Below are positions 11,214-22,372 of a stretch of 64,000 nucleotides of DNA, in pieces. This stretch comes from Cordylochernes scorpioides. Lineage: Eukaryota; Arthropoda; Arachnida; Pseudoscorpiones; Chernetidae. The translations under genes and the position numbers were made by a program. Numbering within the stretch: the first letter of the stretch is position 1; each line of letters starts with the position of its first letter. The stretch is from positions 68,182,064 to 68,246,063 of the forward strand of contig CP092877.1 of the NCBI GenBank assembly GCA_030710605.1. Direction: 5' to 3'. The notes below the pieces were generated by a model. The model worked only from the letters and a program-made list of their open reading frames with translations. It was not told the origin of the DNA and did no database searches.

Positions 11214-11359
11214 CAGTGTTGGGCAAATATTAATTAAAATGATTTATTAAAGATTAACAATTGATTAATTGTTAATTGTAATTTTCACAATTAACAATTG
11301 ATTAATTGTTAATTGCACTTCAATTTAATTGAAAAATATTTTTTTAATGCCCAACACTG
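11214..11359. mobile_element. hAT-type MITE with exact 8-bp target-site duplication
   Basis: TIR CAGTGTTGGGCA at the left and TGCCCAACACTG at the right. CTGTGGAG lies at 11206-11213 and 11360-11367. The interior is a set of TTAACAATTGATTAATTGTTAA palindromic units. 146 bp. Confidence 0.85.
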
Positions 11360-11429
11360 CTGTGGAGGAATACAACTTAAGGAATCAAAGGAGAGCTTGA
11401 CCAAGGAGAAAAATAGACAGCTACCAGAT

Positions 11430-11704
11430 AATAAGACCAAATAAATTAATAGTGTGTGACGTTTCAGTAACAGCGTTGTTACCATCATCAGACAAAATAA
11501 TTTTATTCTTTAAAATTTCACAGAAAAATATCACAGCATGTTTTTTTATATTATATTTAAGAACATGCTGTGATATTTTTTTCTCATTTATTCTTTTGGC
11601 TGAAGATGGTAACAACACTGTTACCAAAATGTCATACACGATTAATTTATTTGGATTAGGTCTTATTTTCTTGTATCTATAATCCAAATTGTGCTTTATC
11701 ATGC
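11430..11704. repeat. Family B palindrome, copy 2
   Basis: Arms GTGTGTGACGTTTCAGTAAC and its degenerate complement near 11605-11640; a nested hairpin with ATATCACAGCATG/CATGCTGTGATAT lies inside. The right end carries ATCCAAATTGTGCTTTATC, the same unpaired end as copy 1. Confidence 0.6.
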
Positions 11705-11800
11705 ATCTGATGAGGGCCAACAGCCCGAAACGCGTCCGTGGTTAGCTTTTCTTGTTTAATCAAGAATGGGTATTTGGCCAATTCTGGAATAATTAAAAAT
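11700..11800 (+). ncRNA. Hammerhead ribozyme core, family P copy 1 (5' stem lost)
   Basis: CTGATGA at 11707-11713, stem II GGGC/GCCC with a 5-nt loop, GAAAC at 11727-11731, self-complementary ACGCGT then C at 11736 (the expected cleavage residue), then GTGGT as a 3' stem I strand. The matching upstream ACCAC is missing: the left side is family B sequence. Downstream come a TTGTTTAATCAAG near-palindrome and GGGTATTTGGCCAATTC, shared with the copies at 15783 and 59600. Confidence 0.5.
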
Positions 11801-12682
11801 AAAATTTATCATTGAAAGATGGATCTAATAGAAAGGTCTGGAATTGGAAAGTATGAAGAGTGTTTCTCAGAAAACAGTGTGAAATGGTGCACTACACTTT
11901 GTATTGAAGATGGCATCTGAGGATTAAATTAGATGTGTTTTAGCAACACTATGTATATCCTTGTTGATGAATTTAACATAATGAGCTTTATTCTATTATG
12001 ATAATATACACAAAGCTTTATTAAGACCACCGGTCTTATACAGATTCACCACCAGAAGAAAAATAGATGAAGCTCCTATACTCCAGGCAGCACAGCACCC
12101 AACAACAGCCTCCTGGTCCTACACATGTCCAATATATCCTTGTTAGAAGAGAATATTAACACAAGACCAAATCTATTGATTTATTGATATAAATTGATTT
12201 TGTTATATTACCTTGTGTTTATAATCCTAAGTGTAGGCCTTATCATTGGTGAGAAGACTTTCACAGTCTGTAGCTTAGCAAGTATTGGAAAGAAAGAGTT
12301 AAATTGAATTTTAATCTCTTTAAGCTTCAATGTCATAAAAACAATCTAAGTATATCAGTTTGATGATAGCAACAATATTGTAACAAAGTATTTATTAATT
12401 TTATTATTTTTATTAACAGAGTGGTTATTTTTATGTTTATATTTTTCTACTCTGTAAATTTCCCTTGTAGCTTATCTTTTGTTTACCATTCATAGTTTGT
12501 TCTTGCCTGAAATAAATTGTTGTCTTATCCCGAAGTTGGTCTTCCCTAATTTTCCATGTGGAAATATTATCACAAAGTTATCTGAATATTCATCATCATT
12601 GTATAGAGATAGCTTTCCTTTTTGTTTTGCAAGTCTTTTACTATATTTTAATTCCAGACTATTCTCTGACATTATCAAGCCA
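11801..12682. other. Intergenic, no gene seen
   Basis: Moderately AT-rich sequence with no recognisable coding or element ends. Short open frames at 12479-12782 overlap on both strands and have no supporting motif. Confidence 0.5.
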
Positions 12683-13360
12683 AGCAGCGTTTGTACTCCA
12701 TGTTAGGAGCGGCTGCACATGGCATCTGTTCCTCATGTCAGAGGCGGCCATTTCTTTTGGAGCTAAGTCTTCCTGCCACTGAGTAGTGCTTCCAGTCTTA
12801 ATGACAAAGGCAGACACATTCTACTTCACCCAGTCATGATGGTTGTCATTTTGATTAGATTGGCGCATCCATTGATGAGCTCTACTCATCCCCAGAAGAC
12901 ACCATCAAAAGTCTCAAGCTCTACAAGCTTGATACCCTTTTCTTCTTTCTTATCTCCACTCAATCATATTTGGGTATCAAGCTTGTAACTTTTGATGGGG
13001 TCTGTTGACAGCCATCGTGATTGGGTGAAGTAGAATGCATCTGCCTTTGTCATTAAGACTGGAAGCACTACTCAGTGGCAGGCCAACTTAGCTCCAAAAG
13101 AAATGGCCGCCTCTGACATGAGGAACAGACGCCATGTGCAGCTGCTCCTAACATGGAGTACAAACGCTGCTCATCCTGTATCCCTGGATTAGGAGCCCTT
13201 ACAGGGTACTATCAGCCGGGCCAGCTGAACCCAGGTTTTTTAGTGAGCTTGTTACTGCTCCCCCTCCTCCTTTTTCATCCGGGCTTGGGACCGGCAAAGG
13301 CAGAGTTTCTTGCTTGATACCCTAATATGATTGAGTGGAGATAAGAAAGGAGAAGAAGAG
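12683..13360. repeat. Dispersed repeat family A, inverted pair
   Basis: 12683-12848 is repeated in reverse at 13006-13172 (GTTGTACTCC-type segments, CATGTCAGAGGCGGCCA and its complement). The right unit continues to 13310 with GGGCTTGGGACCGGC. A TGATTGAGTGGAGATAAG tail follows at 13326. Other copies: 16681-16990, 27335-27475, 37672-37803, 51672-51955, 52838-53150 and 53505-53780. The constant AGATAAGAAAGAAG end suggests a non-LTR retroelement 3' tail; this is inference. Confidence 0.6.
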
Positions 13361-13604
13361 TCAAGCCGATCCTCTCCCTTGGTCTACCCTCTCTTTCCAT
13401 TCTTCAAGATGGATCCTTCAAGTATAGTTAATAGACAATCTTCCAAACATTAGGTAACAAGACATCATTCGAATGAATAAATTATGGTGACATTTTCATT
13501 GTTACTGAAATATCACACATTATTGATTCATTTGAATGTGATCTTGTTACTTTATGTGTTGTTGTTTCTTATCCCCTTGTGTAAAGATTACATGAATTCC
13601 ATGA

Positions 13605-13781
13605 CTACAAGAAAATAAGACCTAATCCTAATAAATTAATAGTGTGACTTTTGCATAACAGCGTTGTTACCATTTTCAGACAAAAGTGCTGAAGGGCTTC
13701 TTTTGTCTGAAGATGGTAACAACACTGTTTCCAAAACATCACACACGATTAATTTATTTATATTAGGTCTTATTTTCTTGT
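13605..13781. repeat. Family B palindrome, copy 3
   Basis: CTACAAGAAAATAAGACC at the left pairs with GGTCTTATTTTCTTGTAG at the right. The centre has GTCTGAAGATGGTAAC, a decayed version of the hammerhead boxes in copy 1. Confidence 0.6.
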
Positions 13782-14021
13782 AGCTATAATCTATAATCGT
13801 TTTCATGAATGTCATGAGCCCATGATTCTCGAGTGGCTTTATGATAAGCAGCAGCCTCTCCCAAAGGTCCTGTTTAGTGCATCTAAAGTATATATTTTAT
13901 ATATAATCCAAATTGTACCATAGCACTATCTCCCAAGGATCCTTAGAGTACAAATACTGCAAACTTCCTATAGATTACTTCATTTAGAAAGTAGCTATAC
14001 TCCACAGGCTTAATACCCTTA

Positions 14022-15344
14022 CGAGGTGTGTTCAAAAGTATCGCGAATTTTGAATTTTCGCGGGTTACGTATATTCGAATTTCCATCTTTTTGTGGCTTT
14101 ATGTTGGTACTCATGTCTCTCACTTATGCTGACAAGCTCGGCCATTTTGAATGTTCACTTAATTGTTGACAGCTGCTTTGCTTGCAGGTGTTTTGGATCG
14201 TCTTCGATTTTTACCTATTAAAAAAAAATGGATCAAAGAACCTGTATCAAATTTTGTGTGAAAATCGAAATTAAGTGCGCGGATGCATTCCGAATGTTGA
14301 CTGTGGCATACGAAGAAGCTACCTTGGACCGAAGCAACGTTTATCGGTGGTACAAAATGTTCTCAGAAGGCCGAGAAGATGTGAACGACGAAAAGCATGC
14401 CGGACGCCCGAGCACTTCAACAACAGACGAAAAAATTAATGAAGTGAAGAAAATGATATTGGCCAATCGTCGAATCACCATTAGAGAAGTTGCTGAGGAC
14501 CTGAACATATCGATTGGCTCGTGCCATTCGATTTTTATCAATGATTTGGGCATGAGACGGGTCGCTGCAAAATTCGTACCAAAATTGCTCAATTGTGACC
14601 AAAAACAGCATCGCATGAACATTGCTAATGAGATGTTGGACTCTGTCCGCAACGACCCAAATTTTCTCCAGAGGGTCATAACTGGTGACGAAGCGTGGGT
14701 TTTTGGTTATGACGTGGAAACCAAAGCTCAATCATCTCAATGGAAGCTGCCGCACGAACCAAGACCGAAAAAAGTGCGCCAAGTTCGGTCGAATGTGAAA
14801 GTTTTGCTGACAGTTTTCTTCGATTGCAGGGGCGTGGTGCATCATGAGTTCTTGCCACAGGGTAGAACGGTCAATAAGGAATATTACCTTCAAGTTATGC
14901 GCAATTTGCACGAAGCAATCCGCCAGAAACGCCCGGATTTGTGGAAGAACAAAAATTGGCTTTTGCACCACGATAACGCCCCTGCTCACACATCGTTGCT
15001 TGTGCGCGACTTTTTGGCCAAAAACAACACACTAATGATGCCGCAGCCACCGTATTCCCCAGATCTGGCCCCCTGTGACTTTTTCTTGTTCCCTAAACTG
15101 AAGAGGCCCATGAAAGGACGACGTTACGCTACGCTTGACGAGATAAAGACGGCATCGAAGGAGGAGCTGAAAAAGATTAAAAAAAAATGATTTTTTGAAG
15201 TGCTTCGAAGATTGGAAAAACCGTTGGCACAAGTGTATAATATATCATGGGGATTACTTTGAAGGGGACAAAATAGGTATTCATGAATAAATAAATAATT
15301 TTGAAAAAACACAAAAGTCGCGATTTTTTTTTGAACATACCTCG
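14022..15344 (+). mobile_element. mariner transposon, full length
   Basis: 1323 bp between TA target sites at 14020-14021 and 15345-15346. Terminal repeats: CGAGGTGTGTTCAAAA at the left and the complement of CGAGGTATGTTCAAAA at the right, each followed by ATCGCGA. The flanks (AATACCC left, TATGATTGTTGAGTGGAG right) are the two halves of a family A tail, as seen unbroken at 13317-13340, so mariner landed inside that repeat. Confidence 0.9.
14228..15190 (+). CDS. mariner (DD34D) transposase, frameshifted near the C-terminus
   Basis: Cut-and-paste transposase of the IS630-Tc1-mariner superfamily; acts in the nucleus on its own TA-flanked ends. The 320-residue frame has an N-terminal helix-turn-helix region (about 1-110, with NVYRWYKMFSEGRE), then catalytic D154 (TGDEAWV), D249 (HHDNAPAHT) and D284 (SPDLAPCDFF). 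There are 34 residues between the last two, the mariner signature. The frame ends in lysines at a run of A (about 15180-15187). One base fewer there would open a further frame reaching a stop near 15290 and containing NRWHKC and GDYFEGD, typical of mariner C-termini. So the gene looks complete except for a one-base homopolymer insertion, or a sequencing error. Start chosen at the ATG after an A-run, matching the usual family length (about 345 aa). Confidence 0.9.
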   Translation: MDQRTCIKFCVKIEIKCADAFRMLTVAYEEATLDRSNVYRWYKMFSEGREDVNDEKHAGRPSTSTTDEKINEVKKMILANRRITIREVAEDLNISIGSCHSIFINDLGMRRVAAKFVPKLLNCDQKQHRMNIANEMLDSVRNDPNFLQRVITGDEAWVFGYDVETKAQSSQWKLPHEPRPKKVRQVRSNVKVLLTVFFDCRGVVHHEFLPQGRTVNKEYYLQVMRNLHEAIRQKRPDLWKNKNWLLHHDNAPAHTSLLVRDFLAKNNTLMMPQPPYSPDLAPCDFFLFPKLKRPMKGRRYATLDEIKTASKEELKKIKKK

Positions 15345-15380
15345 TATATGATTGTTGAGTGGAGATAAGAAGGAAGAAGA

Positions 15381-15782
15381 AAGTAGCTATATACTCTGCA
15401 GTAAATCTTCTCCAAACTTTCTCTATCCCATTATATGTCCATTTGTTCCTGAGGACTTGTTTATCCTACCAGATGTCAAAAGAGTTTATTTTCCATTTCA
15501 GTTCTTTGATCATTGCACAAACCTCACATCCTAGAGGAAAAAATTAAGATTTCATAAATTATCAACAAAGTAGAGATATAGCATAGGTCACCATATTGTG
15601 TGTAGCCATTTTTGTCAAGTCATCTTTCATTATCTATATGGACTGATTCATTATCAATTCCTGATAAGAACAAGAGATATCACAGTCTCAGCTATGTACT
15701 TATCTTTTCTCTAGCAACCTTTTTTGGTGACTACTTTAATTTATGAAAAAGGCATCTCCTTATCGTGCAACTGAAAGTTACT
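15381..15782. other. Intergenic, no gene seen
   Basis: Follows the family A tail cut by mariner. No recognisable element or coding region. Confidence 0.5.
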
Positions 15783-15930
15783 GATGGCTTGCACCATCTA
15801 TCGGAATAAATATCAACTATTCTCGTTGATTTTTAATTATTCCAGAATTGGCCAAATACCCATTCTTGATTAATCAAGAAAAGCTAACTACGGACACGTT
15901 TCGGGCTGTTGGCCCTCATCAGTGTGGTGC
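15783..15930 (-). mobile_element. Family P hammerhead element, copy 2
   Basis: Read on the minus strand: hammerhead ribozyme, TTGATTAATCAAG palindrome, GGGTATTTGGCCAATTC, then a hairpin of GATGGTGCAAGCCATC. The order matches copies 1 (11700) and 3 (59600). A headless fragment with the TTGATTAATCAAGG piece is at 16040-16092. Confidence 0.55.
15883..15930 (-). ncRNA. Hammerhead ribozyme (type I layout), family P
   Basis: Minus strand: GC-ACCAC-A (stem I 5' side), CTGATGA (15922-15916), stem II GGGC/GCCC with loop CAACA, GAAAC (15902-15898), self-complementary ACGTGT segment, cleavage residue C at 15893, then C-GTAGT-TA-GC (stem I 3' side). Stem I pairs with one C:A mismatch; copy 1 has GTGGT, which would pair fully. 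Very short stem III is known in Penelope-associated hammerheads, which act as dimers. Confidence 0.6.
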
Positions 15931-16113
15931 AAGCTGTACCTCAACGACCAAAAAAACTGGCCATTTAGGTATCCTGAAAAATCATGAAACGGGTAGTTAA
16001 GGCCAGAATTGCGTGAGACGGTGACACAATGTGAAAAAATTCCAGAATTGGCCAAATACCCATTCTTGATTAATCAAGGAAAGCTAACCAAACTACCTTA
16101 ATTTAGTCTACAG

Positions 16114-16319
16114 CAGGGATCTGCAACTTGCGGCTTGTGAGCCACATGCTGCTCTTTGGAGGTGAAGCTGCGTATAGTACTGGCACAAATAAAAACTTTA
16201 TTTATGCGAGTACTATTTATTGTTGGCAAGAAAAACATTTTGTGGCTCTTTAAAAAACTTTGAAATTTTTTTAAATTGTAATTTTTGACTCTTCTGACTC
16301 AAAAGGTTGTTGACCCCTG
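16114..16319. mobile_element. hAT-type MITE
   Basis: TIR CAGGGATCTGCAAC at the left, GTTGTTGACCCCTG at the right. Imperfect 8-bp target-site duplication: GTCTACAG / ATCTACAC. 206 bp, no coding. Confidence 0.7.
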
Positions 16320-16446
16320 ATCTACACCTTTGCTGAAGAAGATATAAAAGCGAAGAGAGCAACAAATTTCTTTATTAAAGTGATATAAGCTTTCGGCCAA
16401 TAATGTCTTTCAACAGGCTGTAATATGAATACAATGTATTACAGTC

Positions 16447-16594
16447 TAAAGAGACAAGGGTCACCTCTCCCGTCAAAATAGATGTCAAAACCAGACGCCA
16501 TCTATTATGTTTTATTATCATTTTGACATCTATTTTGATGGGAAAGGCGACCCTTGTCTCTTTAGATCAATGTCCTCCCGGCAAAATTTCCATC
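16447..16594 (+). mobile_element. Palindromic retroposon family F, internal-deletion copy
   Basis: The 12-mer TGTATTACAGTC is at 16435-16446 and 16595-16606. Arms GACAAGGGTCACCTCTCCCG and its complement, with the mid-region and hammerhead missing. A 28-nt unpaired extension with CTCCCGGCAAAATTTCC lies on the right only. 148 bp. Confidence 0.7.
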
Positions 16595-16680
16595 TGTATT
16601 ACAGTCAGTTGAAGAACATTATTTTTCAACAAGCTCCCCAAGTTTATATATCTTTAATAAATCTTCTTCTTTCTTATCAC

Positions 16681-16990
16681 CACTCAATCATTCATGACTG
16701 GGTAAAGTAGAATACATCTGCCTTTGTCATTATGACTGAGAGCACTACTCAGTCGCAGGCCGACTTAGCTCTAGAAGAAATGGCCACCTCTGAGATGAGG
16801 AACAGACGCCATGTGCAGCCGCTCCTAACATGGAGTACAAACGCTGCTCATCCTGTATCCCTGGATTAGGAGCCCTTACAGGGTACTATCAGCCGGGCCA
16901 GCTGAGTCCAGGTTTTTTAGTGAGCTTGTTACTGCTCCTCCTCCTCCTTTTTCATCCGGGCTTGGGATCGGCAAAGGCGGAGTTAATCTT
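16681..16990. repeat. Dispersed repeat family A, copy 2
   Basis: Contains CCATGTGCAGCCGCTCC, TGGATTAGGAGCCCTTAC and GGGCTTGGGATCGGC in the same order as at 12998-13310. Confidence 0.7.
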
Positions 16991-17032
16991 TAATAAATAA
17001 ATTCCACGTTGTTAGCTTTTATACTGGTGATT

Positions 17033-17190
17033 CGATAAGGCACACAATTTGGATTATAGATTATAAACACAAAGTAAAAAGACAAAATCCAAATAAATAA
17101 ATAGAGTGACATTTCAGTAACAGCGTTGTTGCCATCTTAAGACAAGTCTTGAATAACATTTACAATAACATTTTACTTTGTGTTTATACT
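17033..17190. repeat. Family B fragment
   Basis: CACAATTTGGATTATAGATT and GTGACATTTCAGTAACAGCG match family B. Only one arm is clear. Confidence 0.45.
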
Positions 17191-17561
17191 GGTGATTCCT
17201 CTTATTATATTACCTTTGTTAGCATTTTAATTGTGCTGGGCCTTTTATCAAACTCTAAGGTTATGGATAAAAAAAAGGGAAGATGGGTGTAAGGCTCAGT
17301 GGGTTTATTTGGTGCAGTGTTCTATCCTGGTGGGCTATGGTCACCAAGGCCCAGTCCAATGCTGGGCTCGTGGTCTGGTCTAGGAAGGTTGTTGAGTTCT
17401 GGGTATTTTTGGATGGTTGTAGGACAGTCTGTAGCTGATCCAGGACATGTAAAAAACAATTATGTCACAGTGTATTCCGATCGAGGGGCTAAAGATAACT
17501 GGCATGTTGTATTTAACATGTTGCCATGAAACAGGGGTCAATGGTGAAAAAAAAAGATGGA
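17191..17561. other. Unrecognised GC-richer stretch
   Basis: A 76-codon frame at 17299-17529 (+) lies in sequence richer in G than its surroundings, ending close to the LTR element. I see no domain. It could be part of a non-LTR element 3' region. Confidence 0.3.
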
Positions 17562-17565
17562 TGTA

Positions 17566-18283
17566 TGTGATGATTTAAGACCATGGAATTGTTGTAAATA
17601 GTCTAGATATCTACTACCACATGCTCCACCCCATGACTGTATATAACTTCTTATGTACTGCAAATAGAAAGCCTCAACTAACATCAATCTGTACCGCGTA
17701 AGAATCTAATAAAGTATAGAAACTGTACAGATAGAAGGAATGGAGACTAACAGGAGGAAATTAAGGTTAAAACTAATCAGGCTTAGGTGAGAGTAGAAGT
17801 CAGGCCTAGCAAAGAGGCTTAAAGTCAGCACCACTATTAATAAAATTACAGCCAATTTTATGATCGCGGAAATCATAAAAGTTGAGCTTAACGACCAGTA
17901 TTTCCTGGGCAAGGCCGGACATGTCTTCCGACAAAGAAATCAGCACGGACCAATTAGAAAGTAACACCTAAGTAGGTCAGCCAATAGAAAACGGCCACGT
18001 GACACCTTTCGACCAATGGGAAAGAAGATAGGTCTTGGTGTTAAATCAAGAACCTAGGATAGGCAGTCTGCGCTTGGATCCCACCAAGGTAACACTTGCT
18101 CTAAAGATCTCTCTCTCCGCTCATCCCATTCCTTCTTGACGTCAGACGCTTCTTAGTGGAATCTCTGTTTATTTCACCTTTGGCCCAGCTGTGTCGCCTT
18201 CCACCACGACTGCACGGTAGAGTTGACATCGAGGTTCGTCTAGCATCAGGTAACACTGGTCCCAGAGGTCCCAAGATATCACA
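17566..18283 (+). repeat. 5' LTR (718 bp)
   Basis: TGTGATGATTTAAGACC start, AAGATATCACA end. Direct repeat of 22373-23094. The differences I noticed are three substitutions (near 17719, 17755 and 17945) and a 4-bp indel near 18168. Confidence 0.9.
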
Positions 18284-18363
18284 GACTCCCCCGTCCGAAG
18301 AGTCGACAGGATAGTGGACGCCAAGGTACAAGTAAGCAAATAGACCACTGTCTGTACAGAAAG

Positions 18364-18777
18364 ATGGAACAGGGAAGAGAGGAGGATCCAAAGGAACCAA
18401 TGGAGTCCGATCCCGACTCCGAAAGTGGCGAAAACACCACTTTTCCAAAGAAAGAAACCACCCTCGGTAGGACGCAGGAAGTTCCTCCCAGCCACGAGGA
18501 CGCCACGCCCCCGCCGCCGGTGTCAGATGTCCTGGGGAGTTTGACCAGGACGCTACATCAGTTTTCTGCCGTGACCGGACTATCGCGAGATGTGGAGCTA
18601 CCGCGCTACAATGGTTCGTACGAGGCGCAGAGCTTCTTCACCAACTACGACGCCCAAGCATATCGGGCCCAACTACAATACTCTACAAGACTGAGAAAGC
18701 CACCAAACCTCCTGCAAGCACCCCTCCGAGTTACCAACACGCGAGCGTATGTTACCTGCTCCCCCGACCATCTCTAA
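18364..18777 (+). pseudogene. gag remnant
   Basis: 137 codons starting 80 bp after the 5' LTR. The N-terminus is acidic and proline-rich (residues 1-55), followed by VSDVLGSLTRTLHQF and VELPRYNGSYEAQSFFTNYD, a segment resembling the start of the capsid domain in arthropod Ty3/Gypsy gags. The frame leaves that pattern at about residue 100 (DAQAYRAQLQ) and stops soon after. Only about 160 bp separate it from the protease trace, so most of gag, including any zinc knuckle, is missing. Confidence 0.6.
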
Positions 18778-18924
18778 ACCACGAGCCCAGCGCAAGCAGT
18801 GAACTCTTAACTGTCCCAAGGAACCTCCAACCATGGCACAAGACCAGGACTGTTCCGACATACAAGACAGCACAACAGTAGGTTCCTCCATACATAATTA
18901 TTGTTGAACAATTCGAGCTGAACT

Positions 18925-19200
18925 GTCCAATAATGTAAACCTACCTCTACTACTTGATACAGGAGCATCTATCGCTATAATTAGGCAGAATACTGTTAAA
19001 ATAATAGAAATCAGTTTGTAAAAGAAAAATACCTGTCCATCCATTTAACTTAACTATTAACGCCATAGCTAACAATATTTTCACCATAGATTATATCTTT
19101 TTGATCTTAAAAATAGGTAATATAACGCAGAATTTAAAATTCCATATCATCGATACACCTTTGCCTTTTGGCATTTTATTCCTTAAATCCATAAAAAGAT
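18925..19200 (+). pseudogene. Retroviral-type aspartic protease remnant
   Basis: At about 18938-18985 the + strand encodes LPLLLDTGASIAII, with the D-T-G-A-S active-site motif of pepsin-like retroelement proteases. A stop follows within 20 codons. A second stretch, reading FHIIDTPLPFGILF at 19140-19185, looks like the C-terminal part of the same domain. Not functional. Confidence 0.6.
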
Positions 19201-20222
19201 TTCTACTAATTATAAACTGTCCTCAGCTACTCCTGTATCAAGATAATGTACTTCTACCAACTACCTTGTACCAATTCACCTTGTGCAAGCAACACGTGTC
19301 CCATGGACAGGTTAATACCACTGTCCCATTTATTAAATTTTCCCCTCCTGTAACGGGTTGCTCACACGTGGTGAACTCCAACACTCTTATGTGGCCTCAT
19401 TATAATGTTCCTAACCCCATTTTCAACGCCCCTATGTCCTTTTCTTTCATATCTTTGGACACAAGTAACCTAGGTCACAGTCCCTATAATTTATGCAAGG
19501 TGCTGCATCAATTTGCACCCGATTTCGCCGACAACAAAAACAACTTATCTCTCTCTTTCCCAAAACAAGTTAAAATTAAAAATCCCATCAACTACCTCGC
19601 CAGTAGCAAAATTAAGTCACAGCCTTCCAAAACTATTCCAATCGTTAAATTCCCACATAACTACACTCCTTCCTTTTACATGCATATTTAAATATCGACA
19701 AATCACTCTCAACAAAATAAACAACACCCTCTCACATCACTTTTTCTAATTGGCAACAAATTTTTAGTGCGCGACTTAACACCCAAATCCAATTTCGAGC
19801 CACACAAGCTCCATAACGTCGCCCTACTAAACACACACAATCTTTTTTTTTTTCTCACATTAAACGTGTCATATCCACTAACAATATAAAAATTATCGAT
19901 ATGTTCGTACAACCAGCACCCATGACTTTAGTAAATTTGTTATTCTTAGTAAAACAGGTTAGATTTTGTACCAAACAAAGACTTCACGTGACACCTTTTC
20001 ATTTACAATTTTTTCGCTTCGTGTCACAGAGCTACACCACAAAACTCTTTCACTTTTCAGGCCAAAGACGCCTTCATCACGCCTGTGACACATTTAACCT
20101 CAAAGCGTGTCCACGTAGATAGTCGCAATTTCATTCAATTCTAACCCGATATCACTAAATAACATTTTTACTAAGTCCGCCAAAAACCATTCGATTTAAT
20201 ATCAATAGATACAATAACCGGA

Positions 20223-20365
20223 TTTTCGAAATACAAACACAAATCGAACAAATGCTTGAACACAGGATAATTACAACCTCTGTATCTCCCTATGTCAGTC
20301 CCATAACGCTTGTCACCAAACGTGACAAATCAAAACGCTTTTGCGTTTACAATTTTAGAAATAAT
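20223..20365 (+). pseudogene. Reverse transcriptase N-terminal remnant
   Basis: The + strand encodes QIEQMLEHRIITTSVSPYVS, then PITLVTKRDKSKRFCVYNF, which aligns by eye with the Ty3/Gypsy RT motif 1-2 region (S-P-x-x-S-P...V-x-K-K-D-x-S-x-R-F-C-V-D-Y-R). The usual D of CVDYR is N here and the palm YxDD region is not found downstream. A weak integrase-like trace (FDFVINNID) begins near 21650. Confidence 0.55.
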
Positions 20366-22372
20366 ATCTCCGAACGTAGTTCGAATTAACAAATCCAATA
20401 AGTTGGAAGAAGCAAGCAGCCCCGCAAAGAGGCCCCCTGACCTAAATCCGGAATCGCATTAAAAATAGCTTCGCTCCCCCCCTCTTCCGCTGGAGATGGA
20501 CAAACAAACAGCCGACATCTTGTTACGGCCCGTCGCCACCCCGTGTTCTCTAATGAACTTTCGCCAGCTATTAAATTAAATATTAGTGCATTGTTTTACT
20601 ATATACCGTTCTATTCCCTAACCAATTTCTACGCCGATATCCCATTTAGCTACAAATAACTTGTATAATACGTCCATTCTACATTTACTAACATTCCTTT
20701 TACGCAGGGAACAAAAAATCGACAAGATTAGGACTCAGTAAGTTTCACAGTTGGAAACAATGTGATCCACGAGTCGCGTCAAACATAAAACAAATTCGAT
20801 AAGTTAGATCAACTCATGCCAACAAAACCAAAGATATCGCGATCGAGGACAATTTAAAGCTCTCTCTACCCATCCTAAAAAACAGGAACATACATTTGAC
20901 CTACAACTTTCCATTCTTTCACGATATATAATTTCTATGTATAATCTTACTTGCTCTTCTTTCTCGATGAACATTTTTTAAAAAATATCCTTTATCTAAT
21001 CAATATCTAGCTCTTATAAGTTTTTTTTTTACGTCAACCAATCAGCTTAGATTATTGTCGTTTTATTTTATTTTTCTTTACCAAAACATTTACTTTTACT
21101 TTATGACTCTATTCTATAATCAACTTTATATTTTATCTTTCACATCTAATAATCTCAAGTTTATATTTCATGTTTATATCACTAATTTGCATTTATCATT
21201 TTATATTTTCTCTCACTTTATAAATTAGATGTTTTTTACATTGTTTCATCATCCGCTACCATGTCAATGCTATCGAGTATATTACTGCTTATTTTTTCAT
21301 TTAATATTTTCACTTTCTATTACCCCTTATATACTGCTGTAGTGTGTTAATCTTTGTATCATGTCATCACTATTTTTACTTTTTTTTAAAAGATTACTTT
21401 GCATTTAACTTCGCAATTCTATCTTCGATTTTTCAAATCCTTTAACGCTATATGCAAAGCCTTAATTTCGCAACTTCATATCTCAATGATATATTATTTT
21501 ATAATCAAACTAAAAATCATGATCTAAAAACAGGGCAAAATCTCCAATAACCTCTTAAACAACCACTTTAAAGGTTACTTCTTAATAAATACTAACATTC
21601 CTTTTACGCAGGAACTTTTAACTCCTTCGCAGGCTAGACTTGACCTACTTTGATTTTGTAATTAACAATATTGACACACCGTCCCCCAGATTTACCTATC
21701 CCAACTTCTGGCTTGGATACGTGCAAATTGTATTTTTATATATTCCAGGGCACTCTCATGCCACACGCTGGCACATCTTTTTTATTTTTTATTTTACTCT
21801 TTTTCTCGCTAAGCCCCTGACGACTCCAATTAAAACTTTGATTTCTGGTCACTGATCTTCGCCCTCATTTATCCTGCATGCGTACGTCTTAACGACTAAT
21901 TATTAAAACCCATAACAATCACCCTTATCTTACTATTCGATTGTGGTACTGTAACTTTATTAGGTCCTTAAATTTACATGTGAAACATGGCCTAGGTTCT
22001 CCGCGCCGTGCACATTAAATGGTTTGGGACTTGAGTCAAAGTGACATTGCCTCAACCTAGTAATAATTAACCCCTCAACCCTTTCTAACGCCCATCACGA
22101 AGAGATCATGATTTTCCCATCAAATCATTTATATTTTTACCTATAATCATTATATGCTCTCTATTAATTCTTTTATTCCTATTTTTGTTTTACTTGTATG
22201 TTTAGTATTAGTTGTTTATGCTTTATTATCTCTTATGGATATACAGAAATTAACCCCATGTTATATACCAACTCATTTCAATTAATTTTTAAAAATTACT
22301 TCCTTAATAACAGTCTTCCTATTCCGCTCTCTTAAATCCCTCCATATGAACCCTCTCACATCCGGGGCCATC

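Noticed and set aside
11421-11720. Frames on both strands
   Set aside because: Mirror frames produced by the family B palindrome.
14341-14989. Minus-strand frames over the mariner
   Set aside because: Antisense shadows of the transposase.
18101-18506. Minus-strand frames
   Set aside because: They overlap the LTR and gag on the opposite strand and are shadows.
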